Of a stretch of 52,719 nt of DNA, positions 41,421-49,773 are shown one piece after another (within the stretch, counting starts at the first letter, position 1; the number at the start of each line of letters is the position of its first letter). The DNA lies in the NCBI RefSeq assembly GCF_013618865.1, contig NZ_JABSOE010000032.1, positions 1-52,719 on the forward strand, given 5' to 3'. The notes beneath the pieces are model-generated. The model was not told where the DNA came from. It was given only the letters and a program-made list of their open reading frames with translations, and ran no database searches. The translations under genes were made by a program, and so were the position numbers. The stretch is from Phocaeicola faecicola (GTDB lineage: Bacteria > Bacteroidota > Bacteroidia > Bacteroidales > Bacteroidaceae).

Positions 41421-43586
41421 GCTACTTCAGATGACAAAGGAAACTTTGTCCTGAAGGATTTGTCAGCACGCAGTTATCTTTTGCAAGTATCTTATATAGG
41501 CTATCAGCCCCAGTCTATATTACTGGAAAATCTGGACCGGAAAATAAACTTAGGGGATATCCGGTTGGTTCAGGATGCCGTTTCTTTACAAGGTGTAACC
41601 GTAACAGGCAGTAATGTGATGGAAAAAATAGACCGTCAGATTGTGATTCCTTCTTCCAGACAAATTAAAGCAGCTACATCAGGATATGAATTGCTGAGCC
41701 ACATGCAGCTCCCTGGGCTGAAGGTAAACAGCATTGAGAGAAGTATTTCTACGGTAAGCGGTGGAAGTGTACAGCTGAGGATTAATGATATTGAAGCATC
41801 TACCGCACAGGTTCAGGCATTACGTCCTGACGAAGTGCTGAGGGTGGAATACATAGATAACCCGGATATGCGATATGCCAATACAGATGTGGAAGCCGTC
41901 ATCAATTATGTCGTGAAGCGCAGGGAATCGGGTGTAGCGGGAGGATTCAATCTGACCAATGCCGTAACAACCGGTTTCGGTAATGACAATGTGTATATAA
42001 AAGCTAATCATAAGTTGTCGGAATTTGGTTTCAACTACTATGTGAGTTATCGCGACTATAATGACCGTTTTGTGAATGAGGATCAGACTTTCAGCCTTCC
42101 GGATGGAAACCGTGACCGTTATCTGAAAGGTATAACTACTCCTTTCAACTATGCCGACCATTACCTGGAACTGAATTATAATCTGACCAAGCCGGAGAAA
42201 TATGTTTTCAATGCTTCTTTCACGGATAATCTTTTCCGCTCTCCACATAATGATTATGGCCAGATTATCCAGGAAGAAGGTAAAAACGACATCTATAGTT
42301 TTACAAAGAAAATCAACAATTCCAATTCTCCTTCTTTGGACTTGTACGGAAAAGTTCTGCTGCCTAAAGACCAGGAACTGGTTTTGAATATGGTAGGTAC
42401 TTATATCAGTTCCGATTATGAACGTAATTACAATGAATCGCTTACTGAAGGAGGTACTCCGTATTCTGAATATATCTACAGTACGGATGGTAAAAGATAC
42501 TCCCTGATTGGAGAAGGTATTTACAAGAAAAACTTCAAAAACGTGGCTTTAAGCGGAGGATTGAAATATACGCTGGCTTATACGAACAATAAGTATATGG
42601 GTGATGTAAACCAGACAGATGAAATGCACAGCTCCGACTTGTACGGTTATGTGCAGGTAAACGGTAAATGGAAGAAATTAAGCTACCTGTTGGGTGTTGG
42701 TCTTTCAAGACAAAGCTATGATGAATCTGGAAAAGGTTATTCATTTTATATGTTCCGTCCTTCTGCTTCATTGTCCTACAAACCATTTGAGGGAGCTACC
42801 CTTAAATACGTATTTTCCAGCACTCCTAATGTGCCGTCTTTGTCATCACTCAGCGACATCCGGCAGCAGCTTACGGATATAGAGGTAAACCGTGGAAACC
42901 CCAATCTGAAGCCGTATCGTTCTTACAGCAACACACTTCAGCTTTCATGGGGTAATAAATGGGTTGACTTACAGTTGAAAGGTGGCTATTATTTAAGCAA
43001 GAATCCGATCATGGAAGAGGTAAATATGGTAGCGCAGCCGGACGGCAGCTATATTTTTGAATATGGCGTAGATAACCAAAACCGCTTTTCAAGACTGAAC
43101 GGACAACTCTATGCTAATGTGAATCTTGTTCCTGATATGCTTTCACTCAGTCTCTATGGTGGTGTGAACAGATTTGAATCAAAGGGGAATTCCTATACGC
43201 ATAACTTCAACGCATGGTATGGTGGCGGTAATCTGTCATTCTCATACAAGAAATTCTCTGCTAATGCGGTCGTCAGCAGCCGATACAATACTTTATATGG
43301 CGAAACTATCAGCTACGGAGAAAAGAACTGTATGCTTCAATGTTCGTACAGAATCAAAAATGTCAATGTGGGTGCAGGTATGCTTTATCCTTTTCAGCCG
43401 AAAGGATGGAGTGGTGGAACCAAATTGCTGAGCAATGAGGTACGTAAGGAAACCTGGTCTTTCATAAAAGATAACGGAAATATGTTCCTTCTCTCTCTAT
43501 CATGGGATTTCAGTGTGGGTAAGAAACACAATGCAGAGGGTAAGATCACAAATAATGTGGACCGCGAAACAGGTATTACAATGTAA
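41256..43586 (+). CDS. TonB-dependent-receptor-like outer-membrane protein 1
   Basis: This 776-residue protein has a signal peptide ending in CLSAQ and a carboxypeptidase-regulatory-like domain (24-105, VSGKLIDENSQPLPYANVVL). A plug-like domain follows (~115-225; SLQGVTVTGSN, then SGYELLSHMQLPGLKV, DEVLRVEYIDNPDMRYAN, AVINYVVKRRE), then a large barrel. It belongs to the shorter outer-membrane receptor group (OMP_b-brl_3 type), not to SusC, and has no SusD partner. The N-terminal ~55 residues are nearly identical to those of the receptor at 47077, but everything after that is unrelated at the nucleotide level. It is preceded by the TPR-HTH regulator and followed by a strong bidirectional terminator. 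The substrate is unknown. Confidence 0.85.
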   Translation: MRFIKVFLFALTGIILPVCLSAQTVSGKLIDENSQPLPYANVVLLSLPDSAFVSGATSDDKGNFVLKDLSARSYLLQVSYIGYQPQSILLENLDRKINLGDIRLVQDAVSLQGVTVTGSNVMEKIDRQIVIPSSRQIKAATSGYELLSHMQLPGLKVNSIERSISTVSGGSVQLRINDIEASTAQVQALRPDEVLRVEYIDNPDMRYANTDVEAVINYVVKRRESGVAGGFNLTNAVTTGFGNDNVYIKANHKLSEFGFNYYVSYRDYNDRFVNEDQTFSLPDGNRDRYLKGITTPFNYADHYLELNYNLTKPEKYVFNASFTDNLFRSPHNDYGQIIQEEGKNDIYSFTKKINNSNSPSLDLYGKVLLPKDQELVLNMVGTYISSDYERNYNESLTEGGTPYSEYIYSTDGKRYSLIGEGIYKKNFKNVALSGGLKYTLAYTNNKYMGDVNQTDEMHSSDLYGYVQVNGKWKKLSYLLGVGLSRQSYDESGKGYSFYMFRPSASLSYKPFEGATLKYVFSSTPNVPSLSSLSDIRQQLTDIEVNRGNPNLKPYRSYSNTLQLSWGNKWVDLQLKGGYYLSKNPIMEEVNMVAQPDGSYIFEYGVDNQNRFSRLNGQLYANVNLVPDMLSLSLYGGVNRFESKGNSYTHNFNAWYGGGNLSFSYKKFSANAVVSSRYNTLYGETISYGEKNCMLQCSYRIKNVNVGAGMLYPFQPKGWSGGTKLLSNEVRKETWSFIKDNGNMFLLSLSWDFSVGKKHNAEGKITNNVDRETGITM

Positions 43587-43672
43587 ACTTGTGCAATTGA
43601 CAAGGAAGCTATCCCATTCCTCCGCTACATAAAGAACCGCTTTCGCTTTTGATTCTGTTACACAGTCAAAAT

Positions 43673-43720
43673 AATAAGGGAAGAACAGACATTATCCATG
43701 TGGTTCTTCCCTTATTTTAT
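43673..43720. terminator. Bidirectional terminator
   Basis: AATAAGGGAAGAAC (43673-43686) pairs perfectly with GTTCTTCCCTTATT (43703-43716). It ends both receptor 1 and the convergent toxin-antitoxin-like operon. Confidence 0.88.
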
Positions 43721-43729
43721 TTCTGTCAT

Positions 43730-44035
43730 TTATGCTGGCTCCATAATGTTCAAAAGCTTGATGGATAGTTTGTTCTCTATCTCAGCTATGCTTTTAAATG
43801 AGAAATTTACCTTGCCGGACAACATTCTACTTACATATTGTGGCGTAACACCGAGCCGTTCTGCCAGTCCGTTACGGTTGATTTCATTTGTTTCCATGTA
43901 ATCAACCAGTGACAAGGCTACATCACGAGACCATTTAAGCCATTCACGGTTTTCACGTCTCCATTCCGCATTTTCCTGGAATTTTGAAGGCGTTTTACTC
44001 TCATGCTGCTTCAAAAAATCGATCGTTCTGCTCAT
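43730..44035 (-). CDS. Xre-family HTH protein, probable antitoxin
   Basis: This 101-residue protein has a helix-turn-helix in its C-terminal half (INRNGLAERLGVTPQYVSRM, then LSGKVNFSFKSIAEIE), typical of HigA-like antitoxins. The N-terminal ~45 residues are charged and helical (WRRENREWLKWSRDVALSLV) and could bind the partner. It starts 2 bp after the stop of the upstream 183-residue gene, in the toxin-first order of HigBA-type modules, and probably represses the shared promoter at 44611-44618. The antitoxin role is inferred from arrangement and family. Confidence 0.75.
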   Translation of the reverse strand: MSRTIDFLKQHESKTPSKFQENAEWRRENREWLKWSRDVALSLVDYMETNEINRNGLAERLGVTPQYVSRMLSGKVNFSFKSIAEIENKLSIKLLNIMEPA

Positions 44036-44037
44036 TT

Positions 44038-44589
44038 TTATTCCTCCATATTTAAGTCTATGAAACTGTCTTTATCGAATACACCATTTCTTATTAGATA
44101 TTCCTTACACCTGTTCAGTTTGTTAAGTTCTATCATGGTATGCTCCTTATCCTGCATCGCTCTTGTCAGCTTTATGGCACCGCCGGTAATGACATATACA
44201 TTTGGCTCAAGTCTAATGGCATATATTCTTAGCCAGCTGTCATGTCTTTCCCGTTCCCAGTTTCTCGCTTTCTGTCGTGTCAGCTCCATGCTTTTCGTAT
44301 CTGTCACATCAAGAGGCTTAAATAGTGTATCCAATTCTTCTGTATAAGGAAATGTAAGAATCAGTTCCTCCAGTGCGTCAGCGTCTTCAAAGGTATCATG
44401 TATCGCCTGTGAGATTCTTTCTATCTTAAAATAACTCTTTAAATCGTCAATGTTGTCCTTGAAAAACTGAAAGAGAAATTCTGCATCGTTCCAGCGATCA
44501 AACAATGATGTCAATTCATCTGATTCTTTATCTGGCTCTTTGACCGCCCAAAGATGGTCGTATCCTCTTATAACTCTTACAAATTCCAT
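44038..44589 (-). CDS. Probable toxin partner of the Xre protein
   Basis: This is a 183-residue protein from the ATG at 44589; a TTG eight codons earlier lies on the -7 box and is rejected. The N-terminal ~110 residues are acidic and helical. The C-terminal part (DSWLRIYAIRLEPNVYVITG, then GAIKLTRAMQDKEHTMIELN) looks like a RelE/HigB-type beta sheet, with an Arg-rich strand and a GGxIK turn seen in several toxin-like families. It is larger than standard HigB or RelE (about 90-110 residues), so the N-terminal half is an added domain. It is cotranscribed with the Xre gene 2 bp downstream. It could instead be a phage-type or abortive-infection-like protein; mRNA cleavage is not shown by sequence. 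Confidence 0.6.
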   Translation of the reverse strand: MEFVRVIRGYDHLWAVKEPDKESDELTSLFDRWNDAEFLFQFFKDNIDDLKSYFKIERISQAIHDTFEDADALEELILTFPYTEELDTLFKPLDVTDTKSMELTRQKARNWERERHDSWLRIYAIRLEPNVYVITGGAIKLTRAMQDKEHTMIELNKLNRCKEYLIRNGVFDKDSFIDLNMEE

Positions 44590-44610
44590 AACTACAAAAA
44601 CATTACGATG

Positions 44611-44618
44611 CAAATATA
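44611..44618 (-). promoter_or_regulatory. -7 box of the toxin-antitoxin-like operon
   Basis: The minus strand reads TATATTTG, an exact TAnnTTTG, 21 bases before the ATG at 44589. The -33 element is weak. Confidence 0.5.
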
Positions 44619-44739
44619 GTCATTTTATTCTAAACCTATAAGTTTAGTGTGCTATTTTTCAATAATTTATTTCTCCTATAGAGATAAGTGAAGTTCTTCC
44701 CCTGCTGGTACGAATACAAGTCAATAGACAAGGCAGCAT

Positions 44740-44893
44740 TGAGAAAATTCCGACATGGGCTTTCGGTTATATCTTCAACGGCGATATGACCAGTCTGACA
44801 GATGAAGAAGTGTAACCCTATTTCACTCAATACCCTCTTTTCGGTCTGCCCACCGAAGTCGAGGACTGTGTGGTAATCATAAAAGGCTCCTGA
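44740..44893 (+). pseudogene. Remnant of a small Bacteroidales protein gene
   Basis: One frame reads IEKIPTWAFGYIFNGDMTSL, then TDEEV, a TAA at 44813-44815, then PYFTQYPLFGLPTEVEDCVV and IIKGS before a TGA at 44891-44893. The two halves resemble the beginning (IPTWA...NGD...LTDEE) and end (YPLFGLPTEVxDC) of a small protein often seen on Bacteroidales mobile elements. The middle part is missing and the start is lost. The recognition is from memory of the motif. The hairpin directly after it would be the gene's old terminator. Confidence 0.5.
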
Positions 44894-44903
44894 CCGGAGC
44901 CTT
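44880..44903 (+). terminator. Hairpin after the gene remnant
   Basis: AAGGCTCC and GGAGCCTT pair perfectly around TGACC; the T-run is short. It overlaps the remnant's TGA. Confidence 0.5.
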
Positions 44904-45010
44904 CTGCTTCGGAATTTCCGTTCCCTTGAATAGAAACGGAAATTCCAGTTTTGCCGGGAAATATGCTGCATCTATTTCTTTAATACATTTTATGTATTTC
45001 GCTTTTTTCC

Positions 45011-45018
45011 TAATTTTG
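45011..45018 (+). promoter_or_regulatory. -7 box of the second TPR-HTH regulator
   Basis: TAATTTTG lies 17 bases before the ATG at 45035, matching copy 1 in sequence and distance. Confidence 0.5.
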
Positions 45019-45034
45019 CTGCAAAATTCGTGAA

Positions 45035-45370
45035 ATGAGAAAGGTAACCCACTATATTCTGTACATTCTGATTGCTTTTGCAGCACTTTTGAATATCCAA
45101 TGCAGCGGAAACGGCAAGGAGAAAACACCGCTTCCGGAACTGGTTCATGCAGAATCCGTGATGTTTGACCACCCGGACAGTGCGCTTCATATCCTTGAGG
45201 ACATGCCGATGCCTTCAGCACGCTGGGATAAGGAGAACCATGCGCTGTGGTGTCTGCTGGTGACACAGGCACAAGTAAAACTAATCATGAAAATCTCTTC
45301 TGATTCCCTTGTGAGGATAGCCTACGATTATTACAAACCTACAGATAATGCCCGAAGAAAGGCGATGGCA
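45035..45370 (+). repeat. Duplicated constant block A, copy 2
   Basis: About 90% identical to 39220-39555, colinear without gaps. Confidence 0.8.
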
Positions 45371-46897
45371 GCCCTTTATATGGGAGATATAAACTATGAC
45401 TTAGGGAATATAGAAGAAGCGATGCAGTATTATCTGGAGGGTAAAACGGAAATGGAGAAAACAGACGATTATAAGACCGGATATCTGATAATGTCTTCTC
45501 TAGGAAAGCTTTATTTATATCGTGATTTTGAGAGATATGCCTTTGAAGCTTGTTCTAAAGCATACGATTATGCTGTAGAGGATTCAAACAAGAGGTATCA
45601 GATGGTGTCATTACAATATCTGGCCAGATGCTATTGTCTTTTGGATAAACTACCAGCAGCGATAAAAACTTATCAGAAATGTATGGAGATTGCATTGGAA
45701 CTTGGACTTGAAAATGATAAGTATTATTAATGGTGTGCAACAAGAAACAGCTTTGGTATATACTAACAGTTGTGAATATGAGAAATCTTTGAGTATTTTG
45801 CGACCATTTCCTGTAAAATATCGTTCAAATTCATTAATAGGAAAGAATTTGTTTAGTTTAGGTAAATTAGATTCTGCTTTCTATTATTTAAACAAAGCAT
45901 TGAATACTGATAATGTTTATACTAAAGAATCTGTTTATAGATATTTGTATAGATTATGCGATAACTCTAAATATCGTCAATATCTGAAAACTTACTGTGA
46001 TTCATTGTTGTATTATAACGATTCTATCATAGCTCTTGACAAAGGCAAGGAAATCATCGCCTACAAGGAGAAGTATGACCACCAGAAACTCATTACCGAA
46101 CAGCAGCGTCTGAAGCTGGAGAAGGCGGATGTGCAGCGTATGCTGTTCATCATTACAATAGCCTGATTGTGGTTACGGCTATTGTTGCCTATCTTTATCA
46201 GAGACGTCTTGTCCGTAAGGAAACCACCATCCGTAAACAGTCCGAAAAGTTACAGGAGTACATGCTTCAACTTCACGAATACGAGACACGTCTCATGCAG
46301 AACAACCGCTATATGGAGGAACTGCAGGAGCAGATATCCCGTCAGGAAGTTAATTCTGAAGATATAGAATCATACCGTGAACAGATAGACAGCCTTCAGG
46401 TTGAGAACGGCAGGCTGACTGAAAAGATAAACTCTCTTCAACATCATATTAATGACTATTCTTCCAAACTGGATAAAGCCAGACGGGAGGCAGATAAGTT
46501 CCGCAACCTATCGGAAGAAAATCTCTATCTGAAGCAGCGTGAACGTGTGCTTACCGACTATGTGGTGGACAATGACAGACTGGTGAAGGAACTGAGGGAA
46601 AGATGCCGTATTCTGAAAGATAGGGAATGGGAGATTCTGGAACAAATGTGTGAAAGTACGTACAGCAACTTCGTGAGCCGCCTTCAGGGTGTATGCCCAA
46701 CTCTTACGAAGCAGGAATTGCATCTCTGTTTGCTGATAAAACTACGTTTTAACAACGCACAGATGTCAGAGATCTTCGGTGTGAATACGACTTCCGTATC
46801 TCAGAAAAAGTTCCGCCTGAAGAAGCATCTGAGCGATGCGTTGCGAGGTGGTCTTTCGGATGAAATGACACTCGACAGATGGGTGGCTGAGTTCTGA
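45035..46897 (+). pseudogene. TPR sensor-HTH regulator, copy 2, frameshifted twice
   Basis: The gene is homologous to 39220-41076 along its full length but is split into three frames. The first 231 codons end at a TAA (45728-45730), where TATTATT has one T too many compared with the expected TATTAT before AATGGTGTG. A second frame then carries clear TPR sequence (SLGKLDSAFYYLNKALNTDN) until a TGA at 46164-46166. There, at ACAATAGCC, one T is missing relative to ACAATATGCC in copy 1. From there the original frame returns, and the coiled coil and HTH domain are intact and almost identical to copy 1. The two changes compensate in net length but both introduce stops. It is either a young pseudogene, an assembly artefact or, less likely, a recoded gene. 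The 3' part could still be translated from an internal start at 46169 or nearby. Confidence 0.85.
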
Positions 46898-47241
46898 AAA
46901 ATGAAAATGTAGATTTTGGGTTTGGTGTAAAATATATGATAAATCATTGTATATTAGTGTAATATGTTGATTTTTGCTCAGGCTGAAATGTAGATATGCG
47001 TTTTATACGCTTTAATGTTGTATATACTAACTTTGTGATCGGAATTGGTAACCGTAAACAATAAGAGTAATATACAATGAGGTTTATTAAAGTATTTTTG
47101 TTCGTACTGACAGGAATCATACTACCTGTCTGTTTATCCGCACAGACAGTTAGCGGAAAATTGATTGACGAGAACAGCCAGCCGTTGCCATACGCCAATG
47201 TGGTACTACTGTCCTTGCCGGATTCGGTGTTTGTGAGTGGA
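46038..47241 (+). repeat. Duplicated constant block B, copy 2
   Basis: Matches 40216-41420 with a single missing base near 46160. It includes the HTH half of the regulator, the promoter and the first 55 codons of receptor 2. Confidence 0.85.
46998..47035 (+). promoter_or_regulatory. Receptor promoter with palindrome at the -33 position (copy 2)
   Basis: The palindrome GCGT-TTTAT-ACGC (46998-47010) and the -7 box TAACTTTG (47028-47035) keep the same 17-base gap as in copy 1, while the more upstream part of the intergenic region shows several differences. Confidence 0.5.
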
Positions 47242-49398
47242 ACCATCAGTAGTGAGGATGGAACATTCACACTGGAGGCAACATCGGTAAATCAGATAGT
47301 GAAAATTTCATCCATCGGATATAAGACCATATGTAAGGCGGTATCTCCGGTAAATCTTGGTATCGTGCAGCTTGTTTCGGATGCACAGATGCTCGGTGAA
47401 GTGGTGGTAGAAGGCAATCTTCCTGTGACACGCATGAAAGGGGATGCCATGGTGACAAGTGTGGAAAACAGTGTGTTGAGCAAAGTCGGTTCTGCCAATG
47501 ATGTATTGACCAAAATACCTGGAATTACCAAGAAGCAGGATGCTTTTGAGGTCTTCGGTAAAGGAACGCCTCTTATATATATCAACGGCAGAAAACTGCA
47601 TGACTTGTCGGAACTTGAACAGCTTAACTCCGATGATATCAAGAGTGTGGAGGTTATCCGCAATCCTGGATCAAGATATGACGCAACTGTAAAGGCTGTG
47701 GTCCGCATTCAGACTGTTAAGCGTCAGGGTGACGGATTCGGTTTCAACCTTCGTTCCAGTTATTATCAGTCGGATAACACGGACTTGATAGAGCAGGCTA
47801 ATTTCAATTACCGGCATAATAATCTGGATATTTTCGGTTCCGTATACTATAATCAGATGGAAAGTTGGCAGGATTTCACTTTACAACTGGAAGAGAGAGG
47901 TACAAAAGTATGGAATCATGATATGAAGAGTTATGGCGAGTTTTATTCGAAGATGCTTAGCGGTAATATCGGTTTTAATTATCAGCTAAATGATAATCAT
48001 GCTTTCGGTATGAAATATAAATCCGGAAAGACTCTGAATGAAAGAAATCCTCTTTCTAAAGAAACCAATATAAATGTGGATAATGTATTCTATGACAACA
48101 TTAAGGTACACAGTTGTGACAATTACTATTACGATCCTGACCATGAACTGAATGCGTACTATAACGGACAGTTGGGTGAGGTCAATGTTGACTTCAATGC
48201 AGATTACCTTCAAAATGGTAAGAGCAGCAACTCTTTATTCCAGGAAATCAGCCAGACATCAGAAAACCGTGATGTGCATTCTGTTAATAATGTAAAGAAC
48301 CGGCTTGTGGCTGGAAAGCTTACTCTATCACTCCCATTGGGTGGAGGTACTTTTGCCATAGGCAGTGAAGTAACCTATACTCATAGAAATGATGACTATA
48401 TAAATGAAGAAAACTATGTACCGGCTTCATACAGTAAAATAGAAGAACTTAATGCGACCGGATATGCTGAATATAACCGTAGTTTTCCATGGGGTGACTG
48501 GTCGCTTGGCCTGAGGTATGAGCATGTAAAGTTTGACTATTATGAAGACGGCAGACATATTGATGAGCAGAGCCGTACATTCGATAACTTTTTTCCGAAT
48601 ATCTCATTTTCAACACAATTGGGGAAAGTACAGGCACAGTTGAGCTATACGGCCAAAACTCAAAGACCTACTTACAGCGAGTTGAGCAACAATGTGTTTT
48701 ATTCTGACCGATTTACTCTCCAGAAAGGTAATCCTACTCTTCGTCCTACAATCATACACGATCTTACATTGTCCGGTGCATGGAGATTTCTGCAGATGTC
48801 GTTATCCTACTCTCAGACAAAGGACTGGATTCTCAATTGGGGTGAACTTGTGAATGAAGATGCTTCTCTTACCATGCTAAGTCAGCGCAACTGGGATAAA
48901 TCCATTCCTATGTTTACCGCATTTCTGTCTGCCTCTCCTAAAATCGGGTGCTGGGCGCCTATGATGAGTGTAGGTATGCAGAAACAGTGGCTTACCATAG
49001 ATTATTTTAAAGAATCGAAAAACTTGGATAATCCCATATTTACCGCCTCTTTCAATAATACCTGGGAATTGCCGCTTGGCTTTATGTTAGGTCTTGATTC
49101 ATACATACAGAGTGCAGGAGCCACACAGAATATTTATTCTGAAAAACCGAACGGCTATGTGAATGTGTCAGTCAGAAAGAGTTTTCTTAATGATGCTTTA
49201 AGTGTAGAATTAAGAGGAAATGATATTCTCAAGACAAACAGGATGAGCTATAGCATGTATAGCGGCGATTACTATCTGTATCAGAAAAGTGTATGGGACA
49301 GACAGGAGTTTGCGGTAACAGTCCGCTATAAGTTCAATACTGCCAAAAGTAAGTATAAAGGAACGGGAGCCGGAGACAGCCAGAAGAGCCGTATGTAA
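47077..49398 (+). CDS. TonB-dependent-receptor-like outer-membrane protein 2
   Basis: This 773-residue outer-membrane protein has the same signal peptide and first ~55 residues as receptor 1, then a different sequence. The rest of the carboxypeptidase-regulatory-like domain ends at LGEVVVEGNLPVTRMKGD. A plug-like domain follows (SANDVLTKIPGITKKQDAFE, then GTPLIYINGRKL, DDIKSVEVIRNPGSRYDA, KAVVRIQTVKRQ), then a barrel with TLQKGNPTLRPTIIHDLTLS near residue 545. This is the OMP_b-brl_3-type architecture. A basic, hydrophilic tail (KSKYKGTGAGDSQKSRM) follows the last strand, which is unusual because most barrels end in an aromatic. It is likely regulated by the upstream TPR-HTH gene, which is broken here. 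The ligand is unknown. Confidence 0.85.
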   Translation: MRFIKVFLFVLTGIILPVCLSAQTVSGKLIDENSQPLPYANVVLLSLPDSVFVSGTISSEDGTFTLEATSVNQIVKISSIGYKTICKAVSPVNLGIVQLVSDAQMLGEVVVEGNLPVTRMKGDAMVTSVENSVLSKVGSANDVLTKIPGITKKQDAFEVFGKGTPLIYINGRKLHDLSELEQLNSDDIKSVEVIRNPGSRYDATVKAVVRIQTVKRQGDGFGFNLRSSYYQSDNTDLIEQANFNYRHNNLDIFGSVYYNQMESWQDFTLQLEERGTKVWNHDMKSYGEFYSKMLSGNIGFNYQLNDNHAFGMKYKSGKTLNERNPLSKETNINVDNVFYDNIKVHSCDNYYYDPDHELNAYYNGQLGEVNVDFNADYLQNGKSSNSLFQEISQTSENRDVHSVNNVKNRLVAGKLTLSLPLGGGTFAIGSEVTYTHRNDDYINEENYVPASYSKIEELNATGYAEYNRSFPWGDWSLGLRYEHVKFDYYEDGRHIDEQSRTFDNFFPNISFSTQLGKVQAQLSYTAKTQRPTYSELSNNVFYSDRFTLQKGNPTLRPTIIHDLTLSGAWRFLQMSLSYSQTKDWILNWGELVNEDASLTMLSQRNWDKSIPMFTAFLSASPKIGCWAPMMSVGMQKQWLTIDYFKESKNLDNPIFTASFNNTWELPLGFMLGLDSYIQSAGATQNIYSEKPNGYVNVSVRKSFLNDALSVELRGNDILKTNRMSYSMYSGDYYLYQKSVWDRQEFAVTVRYKFNTAKSKYKGTGAGDSQKSRM

Positions 49399-49431
49399 GA
49401 ATAACATCAATTTCATGAATATAATCTCTCA

Positions 49432-49478
49432 TAAGCATATAGGGTAGCTCATTTCAGCTACCTTCTATATGCTTTTTC
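49432..49478 (+). terminator. Terminator of receptor 2
   Basis: AAGCATATAG pairs with CTATATGCTT, and an inner GGTAGCT / AGCTACC stem extends it; a T-run follows. Confidence 0.85.
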
Positions 49479-49601
49479 CTTTTTAGGAGGATATAATTCT
49501 GTGACAAAAGCAGAAGGATATTTTTATGTGTTACTATATACACGTTGTTATAAGTTGCTGAATATTAGGTTTATTTATCAAATAAATGTTAGATGAGAGC
49601 A

Positions 49602-49630
49602 TTTGCTTTCAATTATAAACACTATATTTG
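49602..49630 (+). promoter_or_regulatory. Promoter of the DUF4932 gene
   Basis: TTTG (49602-49605) and TATATTTG (49623-49630) are 17 bp apart, slightly closer than usual. The -7 box is exact. Confidence 0.5.
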
Positions 49631-49773
49631 CGATACTGGCGGTTTCGAATAATGGTCAAGTACAGATAATAAGAGTTAATACATAACTGTTAATCAATGT
49701 ATTATGAAAACAAAGACAATATAAAAAGTCATGTAAATACAGGACTATAACCTTAAAGAACCATTTTTATAAA

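Larger units (their letters stand above)
44590..45034. other. Intergenic region with decayed gene
   Basis: It holds the promoter of the toxin-like operon, a broken remnant of a small gene (44740-44893), a hairpin (44880-44903) and the -7 box of the second regulator. Confidence 0.5.
49399..49773. other. Intergenic region with terminator and promoter
   Basis: After the terminator at 49432-49478 comes an AT-rich stretch with the promoter of the DUF4932 gene and its ~140-base leader. The leader contains an imperfect AATACAT...ATGTATT hairpin at about 49679-49705 and a six-codon mini-ORF (ATG at 49704). Confidence 0.4.

Noticed and set aside
44636..44971. 111-codon minus-strand frame between the toxin-like gene and the second regulator
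   Set aside because: It is antisense to the decayed small gene remnant and includes the terminator hairpin; the plus-strand reading gives the recognisable motifs.
45690..46166. Separate 158-residue gene in the middle of the second regulator
   Set aside because: It is the frameshifted middle of the TPR regulator, colinear with copy 1, not an independent gene.
46038..47241. Insertion sequence or transposon as the cause of the duplicated block
   Set aside because: The block has no transposase, no terminal inverted repeats and coincides with functional gene parts; segmental duplication with recombination explains it better.
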